Assembly (NCBI RefSeq): GCF_000196235.1
Contig: NC_008541.1
Coordinates: 868,001 to 932,000 of the forward strand
Length of the DNA: 64,000 nucleotides
DNA from: Arthrobacter sp. FB24
Lineage (GTDB): Bacteria; Actinomycetota; Actinomycetes; Actinomycetales; Micrococcaceae
Direction of reading: 5' to 3'
This document shows positions 54,209-62,670 of this stretch, in pieces. A model generated the notes under the pieces. That model saw only the letters and a program-made list of their open reading frames with translations. It did no database searches and was not told the origin of the DNA. The stretch's first letter is position 1. Every line of letters begins with the position of its first letter. A program made the translations under genes and the position numbers.

Positions 54209-55863
54209 CCGGCGTCCGCAACGGCGGGGACCTCGTCGTCGAAACCCTTGAAGCACTGGGGGCGAAGACAGTCTTCGGCATCCCGGGCCAGCACGCGCTG
54301 GGCCTTTTCGATGCGATGGGCCGGGGAAACCTGCACTTCGTGTCCTCGCGGGTGGAAAACAACTCGGCTTTCGCCGCGGACGGCTACTCCCGTGCCACGG
54401 GCGAGGTGGGCGTGTTGTTCCTGTCCACCGGTCCGGGCGCGCTGACGTCCCTGGCGGGGCTGCAGGAAGCCTACGCCACGGGTGTGCCCATGGTGGTGGT
54501 GGCCAGCCAGATTCCGCTGGACGGACTCGGTGCGCGCCGCAAGGGCATGCTGCACCAGCTCGATGACCAGAAGGCCTCGGCCGCGAATGTCACCAAGAGC
54601 CAGCGGTTGATCCAGCACGCATCCGGGATCCCCTCGGCCATACAGGATGCCTGGACAGAGGCGATTTCCTCGCCGCAGGGCCCCGTCTGGCTGGAGATCC
54701 CGCAGAACGTGCTGCTGGATCCCATCATGGTCCCGCCGGTTGAGGACGCCCTCGCCGAAGCGGCGGACAACCCGCCGCGGGTGGAGCTTGTCCGCGAGGC
54801 CGTGAAATGGCTGTCGACGGCGCAACGTCCGGCCATCATCGCGGGCGGCGGCACGCGCCGCGGCCGGGCCGAGAAATCGCTGCTCTCGATTGCCGAAAAG
54901 CTCCGGGCGCCGGTGATCTGCACCCCCGGCGGCAACGGCGCGTTCCCGTGGAACCATGAGCTCTCGCTGCAGTCCTGGATCGAGGACCGATACATGACGG
55001 ACCTGCTCGAGGATGCGGACGTTCTGATCGTCATCGGTTCCTCCCTCGGCGAGGTCACGTCCAACTACTTCACGTTCGAGCCGCGCGGCCGGATCATCCA
55101 GATCGACGCCGAACCGCGGGTCCTGGAGTCCAACCGGCCCGGCCTGGGCATCCGCGCCGACGCCGGCCAGGCCCTCGCCGCGCTGGATGCCGCCCTGGTT
55201 GTCGAGCCTGACGAAACCAGGCCCGACTGGCACGGTGCATCACCCGAAGCGCTGGTCAGGGAATCCCTGGCCAAGGTCAAAGCCCGGCTGGAGTCCCAGG
55301 ACCTCGGCAAGGAACTGAAGTTCATGGCGGACATCCGCGAGGCGGTGCCGGCGGACATGCAGACCTTCTGGGACATGACCATTTCCGCGTACTGGGGCTG
55401 GAGCTGCTGGGACGCCCGCGAGGGCCAGTTCCATTCCGCCCAGGGCGCCGGCGGACTGGGCTTCGGCTTCCCCGCGGCCATCGGGGGGGCCGTGGGGCTG
55501 GAGACAACGGGCATGCCCGGGCGTGTGCTCGCAGTGTCCGGTGACGGTTCGGCCATGTATTCCATCTCCGAACTGGCCACCGCCAAGCAGCACAACGTCC
55601 CGGTCACCTGGCTGATCGTGGACGACGGCGGCTATGGCATCCTCCGCGAGTACATGGTGGGCGCCTTCGGCAAGGCCACCGCCACCGAACTGGCCCGGCC
55701 CGACTTCGTCAAACTCGCCGAAGCCTTCGGTGTCCCGGCCGTCCGGGTGGCCCCGGAGAATGTGGGGGACGCACTGAAGGCGGGCTTCGCGGCGGACGGA
55801 CCGAACGTCGTCGTGGTCGAAACCCTGCTGAAGATGTTCGGCCCCACCCACCTGGGCGTCTGA
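54205..55863 (+). CDS. ThDP-dependent enzyme, possible 2-oxo-acid decarboxylase
   Basis: 552 residues with the three-domain acetolactate-synthase-like layout. The activating Glu is in [16 protein letters not shown] and the Mg/ThDP motif opens at [15 protein letters not shown], but the usual closing NN is replaced by DD ([10 protein letters not shown]). Function is not certain; benzoylformate-decarboxylase-like and 2-ketoarginine-decarboxylase-like (AruI) roles fit the protein class. Coupling to a ureohydrolase (GTGA overlap) would suit a route from 2-ketoarginine through guanidinobutyrate to GABA and urea, though the aldehyde dehydrogenase is not seen nearby. Confidence 0.8.
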   Translation: MTGVRNGGDLVVETLEALGAKTVFGIPGQHALGLFDAMGRGNLHFVSSRVENNSAFAADGYSRATGEVGVLFLSTGPGALTSLAGLQEAYATGVPMVVVASQIPLDGLGARRKGMLHQLDDQKASAANVTKSQRLIQHASGIPSAIQDAWTEAISSPQGPVWLEIPQNVLLDPIMVPPVEDALAEAADNPPRVELVREAVKWLSTAQRPAIIAGGGTRRGRAEKSLLSIAEKLRAPVICTPGGNGAFPWNHELSLQSWIEDRYMTDLLEDADVLIVIGSSLGEVTSNYFTFEPRGRIIQIDAEPRVLESNRPGLGIRADAGQALAALDAALVVEPDETRPDWHGASPEALVRESLAKVKARLESQDLGKELKFMADIREAVPADMQTFWDMTISAYWGWSCWDAREGQFHSAQGAGGLGFGFPAAIGGAVGLETTGMPGRVLAVSGDGSAMYSISELATAKQHNVPVTWLIVDDGGYGILREYMVGAFGKATATELARPDFVKLAEAFGVPAVRVAPENVGDALKAGFAADGPNVVVVETLLKMFGPTHLGV

Positions 55864-55883
55864 CCCAACTCCCACGACAACCG

Positions 55884-55948
55884 AGCGCGAACTGGCAGCT
55901 AGTGCCCTCTCAAAGCAAATTTGAGGGTATTAGCTGCCAGTTCGCGCT
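55884..55948. repeat. large palindromic intergenic element
   Basis: Perfect 18-base arms AGCGCGAACTGGCAGCTA (55884-55901) and its complement (55931-55948) flank a partly self-pairing centre (CCCTC/GAGGG with a 2-base bulge). It could fold into a 65-nt hairpin. There is no U-tract, so it resembles a REP-like mobile palindrome rather than a plain terminator. Confidence 0.7.
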
Positions 55949-56011
55949 TGGCGTTTAAGGTGCCAATCGCCCCCAGCCGCACCCGGCCCGATTCTTCCTT
56001 AGTTTCCCAAA

Positions 56012-56035
56012 GCAACCATTTTGCGATATGGTTGC
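56012..56035. promoter_or_regulatory. MarR operator candidate
   Basis: GCAACCAT and ATGGTTGC form a perfect 8-base inverted repeat with 8 bases between, 28 bases before the MarR start codon. TTAGGCAA follows immediately. The position fits autorepression of the MarR-exporter operon. Confidence 0.6.
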
Positions 56036-56063
56036 CTTAGGCAAGCAAAGGGGTTTATTTAGC

Positions 56064-56543
56064 ATGGCAGTTGCACCAGAAACCGCGGCCGATCTCGTCT
56101 ACCAGATCTTCGACCTCCAACGAGCGGTCCGCTGCGTTGCAGTCTCGAACATGCGCGGGCAGGAAACCGGGGTGGCGCTCCAGGGCGTCCTCCGCTTCGT
56201 GGGGGAGGGGGAGTCCAGGGCCACGCACCTCGCCGCACGGCTCGGTGTCAGCGCTCCCGTCCTGAGCCGGCACATAGCCGATCTTGAAGAGCATGGCCTC
56301 GTTGTCCGCCGGCCCGATCCGGAGGACGGGCGTGCGCAGCTGGTGGCGTTGTCGGAGGCTGGTGCGGCCAAGCTGCACGAAATCGAACAGCAGCGCACGG
56401 CAACACTCCAGGGCTACCTGCAGGACTGGAGCGAGATCGACGCCGAAGAAACCGCGAAAACCCTGAAAAAACTTGCTGAATCCCTTAGGGACTCAGCCCG
56501 GGCAAAGACGGCCGGATCCACCGAAATCATTCCACTCGTTTAG
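56064..56543 (+). CDS. MarR-family transcriptional regulator
   Basis: 159 residues. Winged HTH: LQGVLRFVGEGESRATHLAARLGVSAPVLSRHIADLEEHGLV, then the wing RPDPEDGRAQLVALSEAG. ATG at 56064 (MAVAPETA) starts the family-like region; an in-frame ATG at 56028 lies inside the operator palindrome. Nine bases before the DHA2 exporter gene, so the two form an operon that is probably self-repressed and induced by a drug-like ligand. Confidence 0.87.
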   Translation: MAVAPETAADLVYQIFDLQRAVRCVAVSNMRGQETGVALQGVLRFVGEGESRATHLAARLGVSAPVLSRHIADLEEHGLVVRRPDPEDGRAQLVALSEAGAAKLHEIEQQRTATLQGYLQDWSEIDAEETAKTLKKLAESLRDSARAKTAGSTEIIPLV

Positions 56544-56552
56544 GAGCTGCAC

Positions 56553-58688
56553 ATGGCAAGCCACGCTACAGCCACCGGTCCGTCCCGGGCCCCGTCTACT
56601 ACACCGCCGCAGTCATCCCCGCAGCCGCAGGCACCGGCACCCCAAGCCGCGATGAGCCACCGCCAGATCATGGAGGCCCTCACCGGCCTGCTGGCCGCCT
56701 TCTTCACCGCGATCATCAGCAGCACCATCGTGGCCAACGCGCTGCCGACGATCATGTCCGAGCTCAAAGGCACCCAGACGGACTTCGCCTGGGTGATCAC
56801 CGCAGCGTTGCTGGCCAACGCCGCCACCACGCCGATCTGGGGCAAGCTCGCCGACCTCTTCGATAAGAAGGTGCTCGTCCAGCTGAGCATTGTGATCTTC
56901 GTGGCCGGCTCCGTCATGGCGGGCCTGTCCGAAACGATCCCGCTGCTGCTGACGGCCCGCGTTATCCAGGGTGTCGCCATGGGCGGACTCACGGCGCTTG
57001 CTCAGGCCATCATCGGTTCCATCATCCCGCCCCGGGACCGCGGTAAGTACTCCGGGTACATGGGCGGCGTGATGGCCGTGGGCACCGCCGGCGGCCCGCT
57101 GCTGGGCGGCTTCATTGTGGACAGCCCGCTCGGCTGGCGCTGGACCTTCTTTGTCTGTGTCCCGCTGGCAGTCATCGCACTCATCCTGCTGCAGATCACC
57201 CTGAAGCTTCCCCACGTCAAGCGCCACGCGAAGATCGACTGGCTGGGTTCCATCCTGCTCACTTCCGGCGTCAGCCTGCTGCTGATCTGGGTCTCATTCG
57301 CCGGCAACCCGGAGTACTACGACTGGTGGTCCTGGCAGACTGCCGCCATGGTGGGCGGCGGCGTGCTGCTCCTGGCCCTTCTAGTCGTGGTGGAGTCCAG
57401 GGTTGAGCAGCCCATCATCCCGCTCAAAATCATCAGCGAACGCACCACCGCCCTGGCCATCCTGGCTTCCGTCGCAGTAGGTGTCGGCATGTTCGGGTCA
57501 TCCGCCTTCCTGGGCCAGTACTTCCAGGTGGCCCGCGGGGCCACCCCCACCGAAGCGGGCCTGCTGACGCTGCCCATGATCGCCGGCAACCTCATCGGCT
57601 CCGTCCTGTCAGGCCAGCTGATCAGCCGCACCGGAAAGTGGAAGCGCTACCTTATTGCCGGCTCCATCCTGTTGATCGGCGGACTGGGACTGGCCGGAAC
57701 CATCGACCACACCACCGAACTCTGGCTTACCGGCCTCTACACGGCCGTTCTGGGCCTCGGGCTCGGCCTGCTGATGCAGAACCTCGTACTGGCGGTACAG
57801 AACACCGTCCGCGCCACCGACATCGGGACCGCCAGCGCCTCCGTGGCCTTCTTCCGTTCGGTGGGCGGCGCGATCGGAGTATCCGTACTCGGCGCCGTGC
57901 TGGCCAACCGTGTCAAGGAACTTGCCACTGAAGGGCTCGCCGCGGCTGGAATTCCGGCCACCGGCGGGTCGGCCGGAGCCAGCATGGACCTCCAGGACAT
58001 GCCCGCCCCGATCCGGGACATCATGCGGGCGGCCTACGGCGACGCGACGGCCGAGATCTTCCTGATCTCCGCGGTGATCGGCATCATCGCGCTTGTGGCG
58101 ATCCTCTTCATCAAAGAACAGCCGCTGCGCCGGACTGTGGACATCGTGCCGGCTGCATCCGCCAACGGTGCCGGGCCCGCGAACGGCGCTGCCGCGAATA
58201 CCGCTGCCGTGGACGGCGCTGCAACCGGGAATGCCGGCAGCACCGGCGTTGTGGACCTTGACCGGGAGTTCATCGAAGTCCTCAGTAGGCAGCGCGCCCA
58301 CGAGTCACGCTTCCCGGACGCGGCAAGGCAGGGCCGGGAGATATCCGGAGAGGGAAATGGCAGCCTCGGCGGCGACGCCCCGGCCGGGGCGAGGGAAGGC
58401 TACCGGTCGCGTGCCCGGACCATGATGGCTCAGCCGCGGCCCGAACCCGCCGACGTCGTGCCCCTCCTGCTCCAGACCCAGCAGCTGCTCGCGGAGCAGC
58501 AGCTCCAGTTGGCCGAGGCGTTGCGCGCCGTCCAGGAGCAGTCGGCGGAACAGCGGGAGATCGCTGCCGAGCAGTCACGCATCAGCGGGCAGCTCACCAC
58601 CCTCCGGCGCCGGGTGGCCAAGGAACGGAAGCTGCAGCGGGCGGCGGCGGACTACATCGCAACGCACGGACGGCACCGCAGCGAGTAA
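56553..58688 (+). CDS. DHA2-family MFS drug exporter with C-terminal extension
   Basis: 711 residues. Residues about 35-530 are a 14-helix EmrB/QacA-type exporter: LTGLLAAFFTAIISSTIVANALPTIM, WVITAALLANAATTPIWGKLADLF and GGAMGP-like antiporter motif region PLLGGFIVDSPLGWRW. About 170 extra residues follow: an Ala/Asn/Gly-rich linker, then a Gln/Glu-rich helix (LLLQTQQLLAEQQLQLAEALRAV...) likely to form a coiled coil. Standard family members end near residue 500-540, so the tail is unusual. Operon with MarR. Confidence 0.87.
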   Translation: MASHATATGPSRAPSTTPPQSSPQPQAPAPQAAMSHRQIMEALTGLLAAFFTAIISSTIVANALPTIMSELKGTQTDFAWVITAALLANAATTPIWGKLADLFDKKVLVQLSIVIFVAGSVMAGLSETIPLLLTARVIQGVAMGGLTALAQAIIGSIIPPRDRGKYSGYMGGVMAVGTAGGPLLGGFIVDSPLGWRWTFFVCVPLAVIALILLQITLKLPHVKRHAKIDWLGSILLTSGVSLLLIWVSFAGNPEYYDWWSWQTAAMVGGGVLLLALLVVVESRVEQPIIPLKIISERTTALAILASVAVGVGMFGSSAFLGQYFQVARGATPTEAGLLTLPMIAGNLIGSVLSGQLISRTGKWKRYLIAGSILLIGGLGLAGTIDHTTELWLTGLYTAVLGLGLGLLMQNLVLAVQNTVRATDIGTASASVAFFRSVGGAIGVSVLGAVLANRVKELATEGLAAAGIPATGGSAGASMDLQDMPAPIRDIMRAAYGDATAEIFLISAVIGIIALVAILFIKEQPLRRTVDIVPAASANGAGPANGAAANTAAVDGAATGNAGSTGVVDLDREFIEVLSRQRAHESRFPDAARQGREISGEGNGSLGGDAPAGAREGYRSRARTMMAQPRPEPADVVPLLLQTQQLLAEQQLQLAEALRAVQEQSAEQREIAAEQSRISGQLTTLRRRVAKERKLQRAAADYIATHGRHRSE

Positions 58689-58718
58689 GCACGGGCACCG
58701 TTCAAACACACACGGTGC

Positions 58719-58753
58719 GACGGCGACGGCGGCTGGGTGCCGCCGTCGCCGTC
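58719..58753. terminator. hairpin between exporter and sortase genes
   Basis: A perfect 15-bp stem (GACGGCGACGGCGGC and its complement) with loop TGGGT, preceded by a smaller repeat GCACCGT/ACGGTGC at 58695-58718. It lies between convergent stops, two bases from the sortase stop. No U-tract. Confidence 0.7.
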
Positions 58754-58754
58754 G

Positions 58755-59654
58755 TCATGGCTCCGGGACAGGGGAGGCGACGACTACCACGTTCTTGCCC
58801 CAGGGATCCTCGGTGTAGCAGCTGATCAGGACAAGCCGGTTGGGAACGCCGGTCCAGATCGGGCTGTCCTTCAGGCTCGACTTCACGTAGGTGTCCACGG
58901 ACTCCACCCTGTACCGCATGGTTCCGGTGGCTGTGCTGGCTTCGAAAATGTCCCCCGGGACGCTCGCGGCGCTGAGCCGGTTGAACGGAGCGTCGCGGCC
59001 CTCCCAGCTGTGGCCCAGGATGTACGTGGTGTTGGTGGACCCGGCGCCGGGCATGCCGAAGTTTGTCACCCAATAGCCGTCCACGGTGATCGGCGGAACA
59101 ATCGCCTGGGAGTCCAGCTCCTCCGGCGTCGGAGTGAGCGGATGGATGGTGACGTCCAACCCGGCCGCCGGGTACACGATCCTGGTGGGAGCCGCAGCCG
59201 GCGGGTAGCTGGGAACGGCCTGCGGCGGTGGCTGTGCCGCGGCGGCGGGGGCGCGCTTGCCGCCCGCCGCCGCCGAGCCCTTGCCGCTCCAGGCGAAGGT
59301 ATCAGGCGTTACGGCATGGCCGGGTGAAGCCGGGGTGGCGGCCCGTGAATACGGCGCAGCTTCCAAATGGAGTCCGGCGCCGCCGGAGGTGTTTCCGGCT
59401 GACACGATTCCCGGCAGGAATGTCAGGACGAAGAAAGCCACGACGCCGGCGAGCAGCAAAAGACGGTCGCCACGGTTGAGCGAACGGCGCCCGAGCGACG
59501 GGAATTTCTCCCGCAGGGGTTGGAGCCGCCAGCCATCTGGGTGCCGGCGCTCGCCGGCCTCATGGTCAGGGGTGCGGTTCCCGCCCGTCTTCTGGGCAGC
59601 GGTCCGGCTGCCAGGGGGCGGGCTGTCTGCGGGCTTGTGGCCGGGGACGAACAT
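58755..59654 (-). CDS. class F sortase
   Basis: 299 residues. An N-terminal cytosolic part and one membrane helix (LLLLAGVVAFFVLTFLPGIV, about residue 66-85) precede a Pro/Ala-rich linker. The catalytic domain carries His in TYILGHSWEGRDAPF and Cys in LVLISCYTEDPWG. Class F sortases of actinobacteria join surface proteins to the cell wall. ATG at 59654 has GGAGGAG upstream. The next gene upstream encodes a plausible substrate (59735), so the pair may form a dedicated anchoring unit. Confidence 0.87.
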   Translation of the reverse strand: MFVPGHKPADSPPPGSRTAAQKTGGNRTPDHEAGERRHPDGWRLQPLREKFPSLGRRSLNRGDRLLLLAGVVAFFVLTFLPGIVSAGNTSGGAGLHLEAAPYSRAATPASPGHAVTPDTFAWSGKGSAAAGGKRAPAAAAQPPPQAVPSYPPAAAPTRIVYPAAGLDVTIHPLTPTPEELDSQAIVPPITVDGYWVTNFGMPGAGSTNTTYILGHSWEGRDAPFNRLSAASVPGDIFEASTATGTMRYRVESVDTYVKSSLKDSPIWTGVPNRLVLISCYTEDPWGKNVVVVASPVPEP

Positions 59655-59734
59655 CGGAACTCCTCCAGGGAGAGTGGTGTTGGACGGGCATCGCACCGTG
59701 GTGGCCGATGCCCGTCCTCACCGCAGGACCGGCC

Positions 59735-60511
59735 TTACTTGGATCCGGGCGCGTCCTGCAGGCGTCCCCGCTGCCTCAGGGCAATCAGCCCCGTTGCCCC
59801 AAGGAGGGCCGCAAGGCCGCCGAACCAAGCCGGCATTCCGCTGTCCGGCTGGCTTCCGGCAGCCGTCTGGGCGTTGAACCCGCGGTTGACCACTGGTACT
59901 ACTGCTGCCGCTGCCCCGACCGGTGCCGCTGCGGCTCCCGTCGGCGGCGTAACAGCTGGCGGTGTCACTGCTGGCGGAACCACCTCCGGAGGCGTCACTT
60001 CCGGCGGTGTCACAACCGGCGGGACAACAACGGGCGGTACAACGACAGGCGGCTTTTCTTCCTCTTCTTCCTCTGCGACGCAACCACCGGCGGGGACCGG
60101 GTAGATGTCGGCGCGGCCGTTGTGTCCGTCCTTGTGGCCATTCCACCAGGCCTTTTCCGGAATCGTGATAACGACGTACGGGTTCTTTTCGGATCCCGTG
60201 GCGTGGCAAATGGTGACCTTGTCCGGGCCGTGGCCCGAGTCGTGGTCGTCATCATCATCATCCTTGCCGCCCGGGCAGCCGTATGCCGGTGCCGGAATCA
60301 GGTCGCCTTCATGCGAAGCATGCCCGCCATTTCCGTTCACCGCGTTTTCGCTGACCGTGATGTGAACGTAGGGGTTCGATTCCGAGCCGGTGGCGTGGCA
60401 AATGCTGACTTTCTTGCTGTCGTCATCGCCCTTGTCGCCGGCATTTGCCGGAGCCGTGACGCCGATTAATGCAATGCCTGCGATTCCGGCAGTTGCGAGG
60501 ATTCTCTTCAT
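59735..60511 (-). CDS. secreted repeat protein with sortase-like sorting signal
   Basis: 258 residues. Signal peptide MKRILATAGIAGIALIGVTAPANA, then two copies of a KVxICHATGSExNPYVxIT module (about 30-50 and 95-115) separated by an Asp-rich run, an EEEEEE stretch, a Pro/Val/Thr-rich stalk, and a C-terminal QPDSG-MPAWFGGLAALLGATGLIAL then RQRGR tail. That tail has the hydrophobic-plus-basic layout of LPxTG signals with a variant QPDSG motif. Ligand unknown; likely displayed on the cell wall by the adjacent sortase. Confidence 0.82.
   Translation of the reverse strand: MKRILATAGIAGIALIGVTAPANAGDKGDDDSKKVSICHATGSESNPYVHITVSENAVNGNGGHASHEGDLIPAPAYGCPGGKDDDDDDHDSGHGPDKVTICHATGSEKNPYVVITIPEKAWWNGHKDGHNGRADIYPVPAGGCVAEEEEEEKPPVVVPPVVVPPVVTPPEVTPPEVVPPAVTPPAVTPPTGAAAAPVGAAAAVVPVVNRGFNAQTAAGSQPDSGMPAWFGGLAALLGATGLIALRQRGRLQDAPGSK
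59940..60052. repeat. short tandem repeats encoding the Pro-rich stalk
   Basis: Repeats of about 12-15 bases built on GGCGGTGTCACT-type units (plus strand) encode the PPxV/TPPE stalk of the surface protein. Such tracts change length easily. Confidence 0.7.
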
Positions 60512-60936
60512 GGGATTCTCCATCTGGATCATTGGGGACTGACCAGACTGCGGGAACGGGAGGCACATGGAAGAGCCGTCCGTTTTTCGTAGATGCCCAG
60601 ATCACCTGCGACTCTCCTGCAGAGTTGTCAACTAACTGACCCCTTCACGCTAGGCCCCAGGCACGGGAGTAGTCGCGAGTAGCCGGTACTTGACCGGGTA
60701 CCCGTTTTTCACAGCCGGACCCCTTGGAACCGAGGGATGACACCCGTTTCACCCGTAACAAGGGACACGTGGGAAGCTTTGGTTTCTACAACATCGATAC
60801 GCCCTTCGGATGATATTTAGCGGGCGTTGTTTCGCATAGGCAACGGATTTCGTAGAGTGGGAAGGCTGAGAATGTCAGCCCCCGCTGGTAATACTTCCTG
60901 CACTCACTTCGCGCACTTCCCAAAGGACTCCCGGGC
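60512..60936. other. intergenic region between surface-protein and ABC genes
   Basis: 425 bases between divergent genes. No ORF, tRNA or riboswitch was recognised. It is less GC-biased than its neighbours and must contain both promoters. A repeat-like GGTACTTGACCGGGTACC stretch lies near 60690, and an ATGATATTTAG stretch near 60810. Neither was assigned. Confidence 0.6.
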
Positions 60937-62670
60937 ATGCTTGTCACCCTCATACGGCGCTACTCCAAGCCGTATTTGCCGTATATCGCGGCAGTCATTC
61001 TTTTCCAGCTGGCATCCACTATCGCGGCCCTCTACCTTCCCAGCCTGAACGCACAGATCATCGACGAGGGAGTCTCCCGTGGGGACACCGACTACATCTG
61101 GCGAACGGGCGGGCTCATGCTCGGTGTGGCGCTGGTCCAGGTGGCCACCGCCATCGCCGGTGTGTACTTCGGCTCCAAGGCGGCGATGGCGTTCGGCCGT
61201 GACCTGCGGCGCGGCGTTTTCCGCAAGGTGACCAGCTTTTCGGCCAAGGACGTCAACGTCTTCGGTGCGCCAACCTTGATCACGCGTGGCACCAACGATG
61301 TCCAGCAGGTGCAGATGCTCATGCTGATGGGGCTGAACTTCATGGTGGCCACACCCATCATGTGCATCGGCGGCATCTTCATGGCGCTGCGTGAGGACCT
61401 GAGCCTGTCCTGGCTCGTGTGGGTTTCCGTGCCGGTGCTGGTTGCCGTGGTGGGATACCTCGTTGTCCGCCTCATGCCGCTGTTCCGTTCCATGCAGACG
61501 AAAATCGACCGCATCAACGGCATTCTCCGCGAGCAGATCATCGGCATCCGAGTGGTCCGGGCCTTCGTCCGCGAACCGCACGAGACGCAGCGTTTTGGCG
61601 AGGCGAACCGCGAACTCACCGACGTCTCCCTGAAGATCGGCGCGCTGTTCGTCCTGATGTTCCCCGCCATCGGCATGATCCTCCACGTCTCCACAGCCGC
61701 CGTGCTGTGGTTCGGCGGCCAGCGAGTGGACGCCGGCGAAATGCAGGTGGGCTCCCTGACAGCCTTCCTGCAGTACCTGCTGCAGATCCTCATGGCGGTC
61801 ATGATGGGAACGTTCATGGCCATGATGATTCCGCGCGCCTCGGTCTGCGCGGACCGCATTGGTGAGGTACTCGACGTCGAACCCTCCATCCACGAACCGA
61901 CGGCACCGGTGGCGCCGGGCCAGCGGACCGGACGCGTGGAATACCGCAACGTCTCGTTCGCCTACCCCGGGGCTGAAGAACCCGTCCTGAGCGACATCAG
62001 CTTCACTGCCGAGCCCGGCCAGACCGTGGCCATCGTCGGGTCGACCGGCGCCGGCAAGACCAGCCTGCTGTCACTGCTGCCGCGGCTGTACGATGTCGCG
62101 TCCGGCGAGGTACTGCTCGACGGCGTTTCCATCACCAACCTCGATCGCTCCGAAATCACCGGCCGTGTGGCCATGGTGCCGCAGCGGCCGTACCTCTTCT
62201 CCGGGACCATCGAGCACAACCTGCGCTTCGGCAAGACCGAGGCCACGGACGAGGAGCTGTGGGACGCGCTCACCGTGGCCCAGGCTGCCGACTTCGTCCG
62301 GGAAAAGAAGAACGGTCTTGGTTCCCGGATCGCCCAGGGCGGCACCAACGTCTCAGGAGGCCAGCGCCAGCGCCTGTGCATCGCCAGGGCGCTGGTGACC
62401 CGGCCCAAGGTGTACCTCTTCGATGATTCGTTCTCGGCGCTCGACGTCGCCACGGACGCCCGGCTTCGCCGCGCACTCAAAGCCAAGACGGCGGATGCCA
62501 CGGTCATCATTGTGGGACAGCGGGTGTCCACCATTGCCGACGCCGACCAGATCCTGGTGCTGGACAACGGCCGGATCGTGGACCGCGGAACACACGAGGA
62601 ACTGCTGCTGAGTTCCACCACTTACCAGGAAATTGTCGAGTCGCAGCTGACCGCGGAGGAAGTGGCATGA
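60937..62670 (+). CDS. ABC exporter subunit with degenerate ATPase site
   Basis: 577 residues. A six-helix membrane domain (about 1-310) and an ATPase domain with Walker A GSTGAGKTS, signature VSGGQRQRL and Walker B VYLFDDSFSALD. The catalytic Glu after Walker B is Asp here, and the switch His in the H-loop is replaced (IIVGQRVST, Gln instead of His). This is the pattern of the non-catalytic half of heterodimeric exporters such as TmrAB or BmrCD. Coupled to the next ABC gene by ATGA, which supports a heterodimer. Substrate unknown. Confidence 0.9.
   Translation: MLVTLIRRYSKPYLPYIAAVILFQLASTIAALYLPSLNAQIIDEGVSRGDTDYIWRTGGLMLGVALVQVATAIAGVYFGSKAAMAFGRDLRRGVFRKVTSFSAKDVNVFGAPTLITRGTNDVQQVQMLMLMGLNFMVATPIMCIGGIFMALREDLSLSWLVWVSVPVLVAVVGYLVVRLMPLFRSMQTKIDRINGILREQIIGIRVVRAFVREPHETQRFGEANRELTDVSLKIGALFVLMFPAIGMILHVSTAAVLWFGGQRVDAGEMQVGSLTAFLQYLLQILMAVMMGTFMAMMIPRASVCADRIGEVLDVEPSIHEPTAPVAPGQRTGRVEYRNVSFAYPGAEEPVLSDISFTAEPGQTVAIVGSTGAGKTSLLSLLPRLYDVASGEVLLDGVSITNLDRSEITGRVAMVPQRPYLFSGTIEHNLRFGKTEATDEELWDALTVAQAADFVREKKNGLGSRIAQGGTNVSGGQRQRLCIARALVTRPKVYLFDDSFSALDVATDARLRRALKAKTADATVIIVGQRVSTIADADQILVLDNGRIVDRGTHEELLLSSTTYQEIVESQLTAEEVA

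Noticed and set aside
59940..60052. CRISPR-like repeat array
   Set aside because: The repeats are short, in frame, and encode a Pro-rich stalk; there are no spacers and no cas genes.
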